Notes: a model not told the origin generated them from the sequence alone. A stretch of DNA of 26,905 bases from Litorimonas sp964610115 (GCA_964610115.1 CAZSUW010000030.1:1-26905); one strand, 5' to 3'. Numbered from the stretch's first letter, positions 1-8,527 are shown. Made by a program: numbers and translations.

Positions 1-66
1 CAGGTGTGCGTTGCCGCTCAATGTCCTGCAGCACTTCAGCAGCAGCGGATATGCGGCCTCCGAGTC

Positions 67-417
67 TCATCGAACTGCGAAAGCCAGAGGGATCGCGCTA
101 GCCAAAATCTCAGTTGGTAAAACTAAAGGCAAGGCTTTTACGAGGATTGGAGTCCGGTGTCTGTTTAGGACGGACGTCAAAATCTGAAATGACCCCATAA
201 TAAGAGCAATCATCCCGAACATCCAAAAGCCTTCTGTAAGGTCAGCAAGTCTCGGGTCCGGTTTAAAAAATGAAGAAAGCAAAAGCATCGATGGAGCGAT
301 GATAACAGTGATGGCCATCCCCCAAGTGCGAGATTGGTCAAATGGTCGCCAGAGCATGGAAGCGAACCGAGCCACTCCAAATACGGCAACAGTTATTACA
401 GCGCCTGTAGCGATCAA
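67..417 (-). CDS. Small hypothetical membrane protein, start uncertain
   Basis: I do not recognise this protein. The reading frame encodes about four hydrophobic stretches separated by short basic or polar links, so a small integral inner-membrane protein is likely. It lies just downstream of guaB on the same strand. The frame stays open into guaB up to an ATG at 480, but residues before about 420 are an out-of-frame reading of the guaB 3' end. I therefore chose the TTG at 417, which follows a GGGA about ten bases upstream. A GTG at 375 and an ATG at 357 are also possible, and the latter would remove the first membrane segment. Its base composition is visibly more AT-rich than guaB. It could be accessory DNA or not a gene; confidence is limited. 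Confidence 0.45.
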   Translation of the reverse strand: MIATGAVITVAVFGVARFASMLWRPFDQSRTWGMAITVIIAPSMLLLSSFFKPDPRLADLTEGFWMFGMIALIMGSFQILTSVLNRHRTPILVKALPLVLPTEILASAIPLAFAVR

Positions 418-424
418 CTGACTA

Positions 425-1882
425 TCATCCCGGCATCGAATAGTTCGGCGCTTCACGCGCAATCTGCACGTCATGCACATGGCTTTCGCGCAGGCCCGCG
501 CCGGTGATCTTCACGAACTCGGCATTCTTGTGGAAGTCCGGGATTGTTGCGCTTCCGGTGTAGCCCATGGAGGCGCGCACACCGCCGAGCAGTTGGTGCA
601 GGATCGGGCCGACCGGACCTTTATAAGCGACGCGGCCTTCAATGCCTTCCGGGACCAATTTCATTTGATCATTCACTTCTTTCTGGAAGTACCGATCCGC
701 CGAGCCGCGCGCCATGGCAGCGACGGAGCCCATACCACGATAGGCTTTGAATTGACGGCCCTGATAAAGGAACACCTCGCCCGGCGCTTCTTCGGTCCCG
801 GCGAGCAGAGAGCCGACCATGGCCGCTTCCGCACCGGCAGCCAGCGCTTTGGCCATATCGCCGGAAAACTTGATCCCGCCATCCGCGATGACCGGCACGC
901 CCGCTTTGCGCGCGGCTTTTACGCTATCCATGACGGCGGTGAGCTGCGGCACGCCAACGCCCGCCACAATCCGCGTGGTGCAGATGGAGCCGGGTCCAAT
1001 GCCAACCTTCAGCGCGTCGGCGCCTGCATCAATCAGCGTCTGGGCCGCCGCTTCTGTCGCGATATTACCCGCGATGACTTGCACATCGGGATGAGATTTT
1101 TTGAGGCGGCGGACTTGCGCACTAACGGCTGAACTATGGCCATGCGCTGTGTCGATCACGACCGCATCCACGCCCGCCGCGATCAAAGCAACCGCCCGTT
1201 CATAGCCGGCATCGCCAACGGTCGAAGCAGCGGCGACGCGCAAACGCCCCTGCCCGTCCTTACAGGCATTGGGGAAGTTTAGCGCCTTATCCATATCTTT
1301 GACCGTAATCAGGCCAACGCAGCGGTAATTCTTATCGACAACGATTAGCTTCTCAATCCGATGCTTGTGCAGCAGCGCGCGGGCTTCGGCCTCGCTCACG
1401 CCAACGCGTACAGTGACGAGGTCAGTCGTCATCAGGTCGCGGACTTTCTGCGTCGGATCATCGGCAAAGCGAACGTCACGATTGGTGACAATCCCAACCA
1501 GCTTGCCGTCCTCTTCCACCACAGGCAGGCCGGAAAAGTTGTAACGTTGACCCAGCGCGGCTAGTTCGGCGCGCGTCGCATCCGGCCCAATTGTAACCGG
1601 GTTCACGACCATACCGGACTCATACCGTTTTACGCGGCGGACTTCTTCGGCTTGTTCTTCAATGGAAAGATTACGGTGGATCACGCCGATCCCGCCGACT
1701 TGGGCCATGGCAATGGCAAGTGGCGCTTCCGTCACCGTATCCATGGCCGCACTGATCAGCGGCACATTCATTGTTATTTCGCGCGTCAGCCTCGTCTTAA
1801 GCGACGCTTGCGCAGGGACTATATCGGACGCCTTGGGTTGCAAGAGGACGTCATCGAAGGTCAAACCTTCCCGAATCTCCAT
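425..1882 (-). CDS. guaB: Inosine-5'-monophosphate dehydrogenase
   Basis: GuaB oxidises IMP to XMP with NAD+, the committed step of guanine nucleotide synthesis in the cytoplasm. The 485-residue protein has the usual full length. An (alpha/beta)8 barrel is interrupted at about residues 95-205 by a pair of CBS domains. The catalytic loop IGPGSICTTR carries the nucleophile Cys301, and the flap segment YRGMGSVAAMARG follows. The start has a GGAG about nine bases upstream. The gene lies 68 nt downstream of rlmE on the same strand, behind the Ppx/GppA gene, and is probably cotranscribed with them. Guanine nucleotide supply and (p)ppGpp-type metabolism are thus physically linked here. I see no riboswitch or attenuator in the short leader. 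Identification is secure. Confidence 0.97.
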   Translation of the reverse strand: MEIREGLTFDDVLLQPKASDIVPAQASLKTRLTREITMNVPLISAAMDTVTEAPLAIAMAQVGGIGVIHRNLSIEEQAEEVRRVKRYESGMVVNPVTIGPDATRAELAALGQRYNFSGLPVVEEDGKLVGIVTNRDVRFADDPTQKVRDLMTTDLVTVRVGVSEAEARALLHKHRIEKLIVVDKNYRCVGLITVKDMDKALNFPNACKDGQGRLRVAAASTVGDAGYERAVALIAAGVDAVVIDTAHGHSSAVSAQVRRLKKSHPDVQVIAGNIATEAAAQTLIDAGADALKVGIGPGSICTTRIVAGVGVPQLTAVMDSVKAARKAGVPVIADGGIKFSGDMAKALAAGAEAAMVGSLLAGTEEAPGEVFLYQGRQFKAYRGMGSVAAMARGSADRYFQKEVNDQMKLVPEGIEGRVAYKGPVGPILHQLLGGVRASMGYTGSATIPDFHKNAEFVKITGAGLRESHVHDVQIAREAPNYSMPG

Positions 1883-1950
1883 GGGAGTCTCCGTTCCTTT
1901 TGCGAGCCGCGCCTATCAGGGTGTTGAGCCGCGTGCAAATGGGAAAGACG

Positions 1951-2715
1951 TTATTTTTTGCGTTTGCCTGTAAATCCTGTCGCAACGAGGTAGATTTCCG
2001 GCGAGCCCTTGCGCGAGCTTTTGGGTTTGGCGTGTTTGACGACCTTAAACTGCGATCTAAGGCGTTTGAGCAGGGTTTCTTCCGCCCCGCCTTGGAAGAC
2101 CTTGGTCACAAAAGCCCCGCCCGGGCCTAAAACGTCCATGGCAAACTCAGCCGCCGCTTCGACAAGGGCCACGGTTTTGAGGTGGTCCGTTTGCTTATGC
2201 CCAGTCGTATTGGCCGCGAGATCTGACATCACGAGGTCCGGTGCGCGGTCCAAATGCGCCTTGAGCTGATCCGGAGCGTCATCAGCCATAAAGTCCAGAT
2301 GGAGAATTTCCGCACCCGGCACCGCTTCCACGGGCAGAATATCAATGCCGATAATCCGCCCCGCCCCGCGCTTAAACGCTGCCTGCATCCAACCCCCAGG
2401 CGCACAGCCGAGGTCAACGATCAGGTCGCCTCTGGAAATCAGGCCAAACTTATCATCGAGTTCTTCCAGCTTAAAGGCGGCGCGGGATCGATAACCCAGC
2501 TCTTGGGCTTTGCGCACATAAGGGTCGTTGATCTGGCGTTCGATCCAGAGCTTGGACGATAGCTTTCGTCCGCGCGCCGTCTTGACCCGATTGTGCATCA
2601 TGCGGGTAGCGTTCTCCGCTTGCGGCTTTGTCACGCGTCCCCGTTTTGGCCCGCGTGGCTTTCCTCCAGACATCTTCTGCCCGTTGTGAGAGCCGCCATC
2701 CTTGCCTTGGCTCAT
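1951..2715 (-). CDS. rlmE: 23S rRNA (uridine-2'-O-)-methyltransferase RlmE
   Basis: RlmE (FtsJ, RrmJ) uses S-adenosylmethionine to methylate the 2'-OH of U2552 in the A-loop of 23S rRNA during late 50S assembly. The 254-residue protein has the SAM-binding motif LIVDLGCAPGGW and the catalytic K-D-K-E set: the lysine in SRAAFKLEELD, the aspartate in VMSDLAANTTGHKQTDH, the lysine in GAFVTKVFQGG and the glutamate in SPEIYLVATGF. About 60 residues of glycine-, lysine- and arginine-rich sequence precede the core. This is longer than in E. coli but common in alphaproteobacteria, and may aid RNA binding. Its start codon overlaps the stop of the upstream Ppx/GppA gene by four bases (ATGA), so the two are translationally coupled. 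Confidence 0.95.
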   Translation of the reverse strand: MSQGKDGGSHNGQKMSGGKPRGPKRGRVTKPQAENATRMMHNRVKTARGRKLSSKLWIERQINDPYVRKAQELGYRSRAAFKLEELDDKFGLISRGDLIVDLGCAPGGWMQAAFKRGAGRIIGIDILPVEAVPGAEILHLDFMADDAPDQLKAHLDRAPDLVMSDLAANTTGHKQTDHLKTVALVEAAAEFAMDVLGPGGAFVTKVFQGGAEETLLKRLRSQFKVVKHAKPKSSRKGSPEIYLVATGFTGKRKK

Positions 2716-3848
2716 GGCGTTGCGCCTTTATTTGAGGAACGTCCTGCGCCGATCAGGCCGATCAGCATGCCTTCGCGCAAGCCACGGTCTGCCACACGGA
2801 TCATTTTGGACGGCCACATTTCGCAGATAACATCCGTAATCGCGCAACCGGCGACCAGTAGTTTTGCTCGATCCGTGCCTATACAAGGTTCTTTCGCTCT
2901 TTCGTCATAGGATCGGCTGGCCATATCGCGCGCGACCCGCACGGCATCAGCAGATCGCAACCAGAGACCATCGACCTTGGCGCGTTGATAATAAGGTAGC
3001 TTTAGATGAATACCCGCGAGAGAGGTAATTGTACCGGATGTGCCGATCAAATGCCCACGCCCGTCTTGAAATGTCCGCGTAAAGCGCGTCTCGCATCCTT
3101 CCGCTTTGATTGCGTCCCTAACGGCTTGTTTCATCGCCCCATACCAAACAGTGGGGTCACCCCCTTCTGGCACTTTATCCGAAAGCGTCACCACACCTAA
3201 AGGCAGCGAGGCCCAAGCGCTGATGGGCGGGCGATTAATGGGGTAATCCTCTGCCTCGCGCATTCGTCGTATATCCACCCAAGACAATTCAGTCGATCCG
3301 CCCCCAATATCGATGACGAGCGCGACATCCTTCGTCGGATCGACAAGTTTGATGCAGCCCATGACGGCCAAGCGGGCCTCAATCCGAGGGCTGATGATTT
3401 CTAGCGTTATCCCGGTTTCGGCCTTAACGCGCTTCAGGAATGCCTCGCCATTGTCAGCGCGGCGGCAAGCTTCCGTTGCGACACAGCGCCAACGTTTGAC
3501 CCGTTTATGCTTCATCTTGCGCGCACAGATATGAAGCGCCTCTATCGTGGCGTCCATGCTGTCCTCAGCCAGTCGCCCTGTGGCGGCTAAGTCTTGGCCC
3601 AAACGGACAACCTGACTGTAGCTATCAATGACTTTAAATCCGTCATCGATTTCTTTCGCGATCAACAGGCGACAATTATTCGTTCCCAGGTCAACCGCTG
3701 CAAATGTGCGGGGACTTTTCGCCGTCCCAGAAGAACGACGGGATCTGCGTCTATGCGCATGTCGGCTCCGTCTCCGGCCAGAATCAGGCTGCGTTTCGTC
3801 TTCTATCGCAGCTGCAGGCGCGGAGCCGGACTCTGTATCGTCCGGCAT
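2712..3848 (-). CDS. Ppx/GppA family exopolyphosphatase / pppGpp phosphatase
   Basis: Members hydrolyse terminal phosphates of polyphosphate and/or pppGpp. The fold is the actin-like ASKHA ATPase superfamily: phosphate motif 1 is FAAVDLGTNNCRLLIA and phosphate motif 2 is VALVIDIGGGSTELSW. The protein is of the short (about 300-residue core) type without the C-terminal HD domain of E. coli Ppx. A disordered acidic then Arg/Ser-rich stretch of about 50 residues precedes the core. The frame extends to a GTG at 3905, but I prefer the ATG at 3848. The extra 19 residues are basic and unconserved in appearance, and neither start has a strong ribosome site. Whether Ppx or GppA activity dominates cannot be told from sequence. 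It leads an operon with rlmE and probably guaB. Confidence 0.88.
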   Translation of the reverse strand: MPDDTESGSAPAAAIEDETQPDSGRRRSRHAHRRRSRRSSGTAKSPRTFAAVDLGTNNCRLLIAKEIDDGFKVIDSYSQVVRLGQDLAATGRLAEDSMDATIEALHICARKMKHKRVKRWRCVATEACRRADNGEAFLKRVKAETGITLEIISPRIEARLAVMGCIKLVDPTKDVALVIDIGGGSTELSWVDIRRMREAEDYPINRPPISAWASLPLGVVTLSDKVPEGGDPTVWYGAMKQAVRDAIKAEGCETRFTRTFQDGRGHLIGTSGTITSLAGIHLKLPYYQRAKVDGLWLRSADAVRVARDMASRSYDERAKEPCIGTDRAKLLVAGCAITDVICEMWPSKMIRVADRGLREGMLIGLIGAGRSSNKGATP

Positions 3849-4008
3849 AACCGTGTCTTTCTCTATGCGGGCCAAAGGTCGCCGGCTACCGAATAAGCGG
3901 CGCACGCATAAGGCCCTGCTATCTTACGTCTTGTCCGTGTTAGCCAGACGCCTGATTTTGTGCAAGCCCATAAAATGTCTGGATTTTCTACGCGCGTAAG
4001 ACCGACGT

Positions 4009-5763
4009 TTAATGCATGTCGACATGGTCATCCAGGAAGGTAAAGTCAGCAATTCCGGACAAGGCTTCCATCGCTTCGTGCTGCGACAGGAAAATTTGCC
4101 CGGTGAGCTTATCGAGGAAGTTAGACCTGAACAGACGTTCGCGCACACGGCTTTGCATATCGGATAAGTGGAGCCTGATCCCCGCCGCTTTCAGCCGGCT
4201 ATTAATAGCTTCCAAGCTGTTGAGGGCCGAGGCGTCAATGCGGTTAACGGCCGTGCACATCAGAACCAAATCCGTCATTGCGGCTTCTTTCTCGACGATT
4301 TCGGAAATGCGGGCTTCGAGAGTTCGTGCATTAGCGTAGTAAAGCGAAGCATCGATGCGGAGTGTTTTGACGCGCTCATCGGTTTCTACCACGAAACGAC
4401 CTGCATCCCTGTAATGTTCTGTGCCCGGGAAACGCCCGACAAGCGGCATGTTCGGCGAGACTGTTCCGCGTATGTGGAGGGCCATGGCGAGCACAACGCC
4501 GACAAGAACACCCCATTGGACCCCAAAAACGAGAACAGAGAGAAAAGTCGCCACAGCCGTTATTCCGTCCGCTCGGCTATACATCCATGTGCGCCAGATC
4601 GCTTTAAAGTCGAGCAATGACAAACAGGCGATAATGATTAAGGCGGCCAACACGGCGAGTGGAAGCGCGCGCAAATACGGTGTCAGAAACAAAGCGGTCA
4701 GGCACATCAGGGCGGCAACGAGAAGGCCTGATAGCCGTGTTTGCCCCCCAGCCGCCGCGTTTACAGCCGATCGCGACATAGATCCATTGACCGCATATCC
4801 GCCTGTCAGTCCCGCAGCGAGATTGGCTGCGCCCAGCCCTAAGAGTTCACGGTCAGCATTGACATTTTCCCGACGTCTCGCGGCCAGTTCTTGCGCCGTT
4901 GATGTGCTATCGACAAAGGCGACAATCGCGATCACCGCGGCCGGGATGAGTAGGTTTTCAAACAATGTGATATCTGTCGATGGGAACGCGAAAGGGGGTA
5001 AACCGCCCGGTATAGGCCCAACGATAGCGAGACCCTGCTCATAAAGGCCGAGAGCCGCACTGATCCCCATGGCGATCAAAATGATCAGGATTGGAGCGAT
5101 ACGGCTGGCCAGGCGCGCCCGCCGGCTCCGCATCCCGGCTTTCACAAGGCGGTAGGCGACGCTGTTTCGAGCAAGCCAAAACGCCAGCAGTGAAACGGTT
5201 CCGACAATGAGCGTTAATCCGTGAATAGCGCCCATTTGGGACCAAAGTGATGTAACCATGGAGAAGGCCGTCCGGCCACCACTTTCTACGCCAAAAATAT
5301 GCCGTAACTGACTGATTATAATCAGAAGTGCTGCGCCCGTAATATAAGCGGATACAACCGGCCGCGAGACAAAGTTCATCAGGAAACCCGCCCGCAATAA
5401 GCCTGCTCCGATCAGGATCAGCCCCGTAATCACCGCAATAACCGCGGCCCCAACAATCCGTTGATCTTCGGGTAAGGCGGCGATGCAAACGGCCGTCATC
5501 AATGACACGACGGCTGTTGGTCCAACGTTGAGCATATTGGAACTACCCAAAAGGGCGTAAGCAATTAACGGTGCGATAGAGGCGTAAATCCCGACTTGTG
5601 GTGGCAATCCTGCTAACAAGGCATAGGCTAAAGATTGAGGCACTAGCAGGATGGTCACGACAATGGCCGCCACGACATCATCCGCAAACAGTCGGCCCGA
5701 ATAGTTGCTAAGCCAGCCGAGTTGGCGCTTTGCAAAAGAGGATATGCGGCCTTGTCCGCTCAC
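4009..5763 (-). CDS. SulP family anion transporter with C-terminal STAS domain
   Basis: This is an inner-membrane SLC26/SulP permease; family substrates are sulfate, bicarbonate or dicarboxylates. The 584-residue protein has the SulP signature early on (SLAYALLAGLPPQVGIYAS), then GSSNMLNVGPTAV. About a dozen hydrophobic helices run to about residue 430. A cytoplasmic STAS domain occupies the last 120 residues, with the conserved segment RIDASALNSLEAI. No carbonic anhydrase domain is fused, so the substrate is open. The start is a GTG with AAGG four bases before it. The gene lies 54 nt downstream of the DUF442 gene, which hints at sulfur metabolism. The run tkt - DUF442 - SulP may be one transcript. 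Confidence 0.93.
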   Translation of the reverse strand: MSGQGRISSFAKRQLGWLSNYSGRLFADDVVAAIVVTILLVPQSLAYALLAGLPPQVGIYASIAPLIAYALLGSSNMLNVGPTAVVSLMTAVCIAALPEDQRIVGAAVIAVITGLILIGAGLLRAGFLMNFVSRPVVSAYITGAALLIIISQLRHIFGVESGGRTAFSMVTSLWSQMGAIHGLTLIVGTVSLLAFWLARNSVAYRLVKAGMRSRRARLASRIAPILIILIAMGISAALGLYEQGLAIVGPIPGGLPPFAFPSTDITLFENLLIPAAVIAIVAFVDSTSTAQELAARRRENVNADRELLGLGAANLAAGLTGGYAVNGSMSRSAVNAAAGGQTRLSGLLVAALMCLTALFLTPYLRALPLAVLAALIIIACLSLLDFKAIWRTWMYSRADGITAVATFLSVLVFGVQWGVLVGVVLAMALHIRGTVSPNMPLVGRFPGTEHYRDAGRFVVETDERVKTLRIDASLYYANARTLEARISEIVEKEAAMTDLVLMCTAVNRIDASALNSLEAINSRLKAAGIRLHLSDMQSRVRERLFRSNFLDKLTGQIFLSQHEAMEALSGIADFTFLDDHVDMH

Positions 5764-5817
5764 CTCACCTTACGTGACGCTATAGGGCGGGTTTGGCAAG
5801 TTCACGCGTCCCCTGCT

Positions 5818-6243
5818 CTATTCTTTGGCACGCGCCGCAAATTGCGTAAGCGGAGCGCGGAGTTGCTCTAACGGATAGCCAGCCGCCTGAAGGGCCTCGA
5901 TCACGGCATCAACGCCCATTTTATCAACATGCGCAAAGGCCCAAAGCGCGGCGGAGCGCGTTCCAGAGGCGCAAAAGGCGACGATCGGTCTTGGGGCATC
6001 CGCAAAAACCGTGAGGCTCGCTTCAATCGCGCCTTGGGACAGGCCCCCTGCCGTTGGGATATGAAAATAGTCGAGGCCAGCCGCTTGCGCTGTCGCTTCC
6101 ATCTCCTCGGATAGCGGCTGGAGCGGGGCTTCCATGTCCGGGCGATTATTGATGAAAGTCATCACCCCCTGCTCGGCCAACGCCTGCAGCTGGGCCGGCA
6201 TGATTTGCCCTGTTACAAAGACATCTCCGGGAAGTTCTTTCAT
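5818..6243 (-). CDS. DUF442 (TIGR01244) phosphatase / sulfurtransferase-like protein
   Basis: This 141-residue protein matches the small DUF442/TIGR01244 family. The fold is related to dual-specificity phosphatases and is found fused to the persulfide dioxygenase domain in Blh-type proteins. The active-site loop is CASGTRSA (C-x2-G-x-R), and an upstream INNRPDMEAP segment is typical of the family. The frame is open to an ATG at 6387 inside tkt. The ATG at 6243 is preferred because it lies 13 nt after the tkt stop, follows a GAGG-type site, and begins at the conserved domain edge. It sits between tkt and a SulP transporter. Activity could be phosphatase or sulfurtransferase; sequence alone does not decide. 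Confidence 0.87.
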   Translation of the reverse strand: MKELPGDVFVTGQIMPAQLQALAEQGVMTFINNRPDMEAPLQPLSEEMEATAQAAGLDYFHIPTAGGLSQGAIEASLTVFADAPRPIVAFCASGTRSAALWAFAHVDKMGVDAVIEALQAAGYPLEQLRAPLTQFAARAKE

Positions 6244-6256
6244 GGCCGCCTGACCC

Positions 6257-8251
6257 TCAGCGTCCCAAAACGCGCTTGGCTTCCGATGCGACAGCGTCAG
6301 CCGTGATGCCGAAATGCGGGAACAGCGCTGCCCCGGGACCGGATGCGCCGTAACTGTCCATGCCAACAAAGCCGCCGTCCCGTCCAATCAGCGCGTCCCA
6401 GACTTGGCGGATACCCGCTTCAACGGCAACTTTCGGCAGGTCTTTGCCGAGGACTGAGCGGATATATTTTTCGTCTTGTTCCATGAAGAGATCGAAGCAC
6501 GGAATGGACACAACACGCGCGGAAATATCCTCAACTTCAAGAGCTTCCGCCGCCGCCACAGCGAGCTGCACTTCTGATCCAGTGGCCAGTAGCACGACAT
6601 CATCCGCGCCTTTACCCGGACGCAAGACATAGCCCCCCCGCTCGCACATATTTTTAGACGCATCATCACGCAGCGCGGGAACGCCTTGGCGCGTGAGTGC
6701 CAGGACGGTTGGCCCGGCTGTGCGCTCGACAGCTAATTCCCAGCATTCCGCTGTCTCCAGCGCGTCCGCTGGACGATAAGTGTGTAAGTTTGGAATGGCG
6801 CGTAGACTGGCGAGATGCTCAACGGGCTGGTGCGTCGGGCCGTCTTCGCCCACGCCGATGGAATCATGCGTTGCCACATAAATATTGCGCAGACCCATTA
6901 GCGCGCCAAGGCGCACACTGGGGCGGCAATAATCCATGAAAACCATGAATAGACCGGAGTAAGGCAGGACGCCGCCATGCAAGCTCATTCCGTTCATCGC
7001 TGCCGCCATACCGTGTTCGCGAATGCCGTAATTCACGTAACGCCCAGCATAGTCACTGGCTTGGATTTCATGGCTGGTCGCAGGCGTGCGCGTCTTGTTG
7101 GAGCCTTCCAAATCGGCAGAGCCGCTAATCATCGTCGAAATAGCTTCTGTCAGCGGGATCAGCGCATTCTTAGATGCCACACGGGTTGCAATTTTCGGTT
7201 TTTCAGTCGCGACCGTGTCTTTGTAAGACTGCATGGCTTCTTTCCAGCCGGCATCTAACTTGCCCGCCATAGCATTATTAAATTCAGTGGCTTGCGATGA
7301 AGCCTTCAAGCGCTCTTTCCACTCTCGATGCGCCTTTCGCCCTTTGCGGGCCGGTCGTTTCCACAGTTTGTAAATCTCATCAGGGATTTCAAACGGCGGG
7401 TGGTTCCAACCTATGGCTTTGCGTGTCCCGGCAATTTCCTCTTCACCAAGCGGAGAGCCATGCGCTTTATTCGACCCCGCCTTAGTGGGCGCGCCTTTGC
7501 CAATCGTGGTCTTGCAAGCAATCAGCGTAGGCTTATCCGATTTCTGTGCGCGGCGCAGAGCCGAGGCAACTTGGTTCACATTGTGACCGTCAATTTCGAT
7601 CACCTTCCAACCGGAAGCCTCAAATCGCTTTTTCTGGCTAGTCGAGTCCGACAGGCTGACAGGGCCGTCAATCGTGATGTTGTTATCATCCCAAAGTACG
7701 ATAAGCTTGTTGAGCGCCAAATGCCCGGCGAGGCTGATCGCTTCTTGGCTTATTCCCTCCATCAAGCAGCCATCGCCAGCGATAACGTATGTATAATGGT
7801 CGACAAGATCATCGCCAAACCGCGCATTCAAATGGGCTTCGGCCAGCGCCATACCAACCGCATTCCCAATCCCCTGCCCGAGCGGGCCCGTTGTCGTTTC
7901 AACGCCAGGCACATGGCCATATTCAGGGTGACCGGCGGTGATCGACCCGACCTGCCGGAAATTGCGGATCTGCTCCATCGTCATGGATTTATAACCCGTC
8001 AGATGAAGCAGGCTATAAATTAGCATAGAGCCGTGACCGGCGGAAAGAACGAAACGGTCGCGATCCGCCCAATCGGGCGCGCTGGGGTCGAACTTAAGAA
8101 ACTTTGAAAACAAGACCGTTGCCGCGTCCGCCATTCCCATAGGCATACCGGGGTGACCTGAATTGGCCACCTGCACCGCGTCCATAGAAAGGGCGCGAAT
8201 AGCATTCGCCATATCGCGCATTTCTATTTGTGATTTTGACAGTTCGGCCAT
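6257..8251 (-). CDS. tkt: Transketolase
   Basis: Transketolase moves a two-carbon ketol unit between sugar phosphates in the non-oxidative pentose phosphate pathway, using thiamine diphosphate and a divalent metal. The 664-residue protein has full family length. N-terminal GHPGMPMG (His33) and ETTTGPLGQGIGNAVGMA contact cofactor and substrate. GDGCLMEGISQEA is the ThDP/Mg motif, SADLEGSNKT opens the second domain, and REHGMAAAMNGMSLHGG carries the catalytic glutamate. GVGEDGPTHQPVEHLASLR lies in the pyrimidine domain, and a standard C-terminal domain follows. No gap or pgk gene follows as in many relatives; instead a DUF442 gene starts 13 nt downstream. The 200-bp divergent region to its right should hold its promoter. 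No clear Shine-Dalgarno is visible. Confidence 0.97.
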   Translation of the reverse strand: MAELSKSQIEMRDMANAIRALSMDAVQVANSGHPGMPMGMADAATVLFSKFLKFDPSAPDWADRDRFVLSAGHGSMLIYSLLHLTGYKSMTMEQIRNFRQVGSITAGHPEYGHVPGVETTTGPLGQGIGNAVGMALAEAHLNARFGDDLVDHYTYVIAGDGCLMEGISQEAISLAGHLALNKLIVLWDDNNITIDGPVSLSDSTSQKKRFEASGWKVIEIDGHNVNQVASALRRAQKSDKPTLIACKTTIGKGAPTKAGSNKAHGSPLGEEEIAGTRKAIGWNHPPFEIPDEIYKLWKRPARKGRKAHREWKERLKASSQATEFNNAMAGKLDAGWKEAMQSYKDTVATEKPKIATRVASKNALIPLTEAISTMISGSADLEGSNKTRTPATSHEIQASDYAGRYVNYGIREHGMAAAMNGMSLHGGVLPYSGLFMVFMDYCRPSVRLGALMGLRNIYVATHDSIGVGEDGPTHQPVEHLASLRAIPNLHTYRPADALETAECWELAVERTAGPTVLALTRQGVPALRDDASKNMCERGGYVLRPGKGADDVVLLATGSEVQLAVAAAEALEVEDISARVVSIPCFDLFMEQDEKYIRSVLGKDLPKVAVEAGIRQVWDALIGRDGGFVGMDSYGASGPGAALFPHFGITADAVASEAKRVLGR

Positions 8252-8361
8252 GACAGAGACTCAGCAAATTTTTCAGTCACGTCTTCATGGCACGGATGAA
8301 GCGAATCGTTAAGCCATTGGGTTGCTGGATTGTGGACGAACGTGCCATCAATGCGGGACTA

Positions 8362-8400
8362 TTTGTGCACAGAAGCTCTATAGCAGACTGTCTGCACAAA
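8362..8400. repeat. Nested inverted repeat, operator-like
   Basis: Perfect 8-bp arms TTTGTGCA (8362-8369) and TGCACAAA (8393-8400) are separated by 23 bp, so their centres are 31 bp apart, close to three helical turns. The left arm overlaps the palindrome TGTGCACA (8364-8371). The right arm overlaps the palindrome GCAGACTGTCTGC (8383-8395). The element lies in the tkt/tRNA-Phe divergent gap, ending five bases before the putative tRNA-Phe -35 box. An operator or an extruding cruciform is possible; the function is inferred only. Confidence 0.45.
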
Positions 8401-8405
8401 CGCAG

Positions 8406-8434
8406 TTGCCAGCCTTGAGACGCCTGCCTATAGG
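8406..8434 (+). promoter_or_regulatory. Putative tRNA-Phe promoter
   Basis: A -35 like TTGCCA (8406-8411) and a -10 like TATAGG (8429-8434) are separated by exactly 17 bp. The predicted start near 8441 lies about ten bases before the mature tRNA 5' end. The match to the housekeeping consensus is moderate, but spacing and position fit. Confidence 0.5.
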
Positions 8435-8451
8435 AGCGCTTCGTTTGGCGA

Positions 8452-8527
8452 GCCCGAATAGCTCAGTTGGTAGAGCAACGGATTGAAAATCCGTGTGTCC
8501 CTGGTTCAAATCCAGGTTCGGGCACCA
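8452..8527 (+). tRNA. tRNA-Phe (GAA)
   Basis: The 76-nt cloverleaf is complete. Acceptor arm GCCCGAA pairs with TTCGGGC. The D arm is GCTCAGTTGGTAGAGC. The anticodon stem is ACGGA/TCCGT with loop TTGAAAA, giving anticodon GAA. The T arm is CCTGG-TTCAAAT-CCAGG. The discriminator A and CCA are encoded. It stands alone between tkt (divergent) and a phosphodiesterase gene that begins 34 nt downstream and may be read through from it. Confidence 0.98.

Noticed and set aside
1..66. Left edge of the window
   Set aside because: Too short to assign; no supported reading frame or motif.
473..1132. Long plus-strand open frame opposite guaB
   Set aside because: It is antisense to a certain guaB gene, His/Arg-rich and without family features; a shadow of high-GC codon use.
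3944..3982. Imperfect hairpin (CCAGAC...GTCTGG with inner ATTTT/AAAAT) between SulP and Ppx/GppA genes
   Set aside because: It needs a five-base bulge and has no T-run downstream on the minus strand, so it does not support a terminator.
6244..6387. Longer start for the DUF442 protein inside tkt
   Set aside because: The added residues are an out-of-frame reading of the transketolase C-terminus; ATG 6243 has better context.
7328..8023. 231-codon plus-strand frame opposite tkt
   Set aside because: It is antisense to tkt with no recognisable motif.
8258..8307. Two GAnTC (CcrM-type) sites upstream of tkt
   Set aside because: About one such site is expected by chance in 200 bp, so two carry no weight without conservation data.
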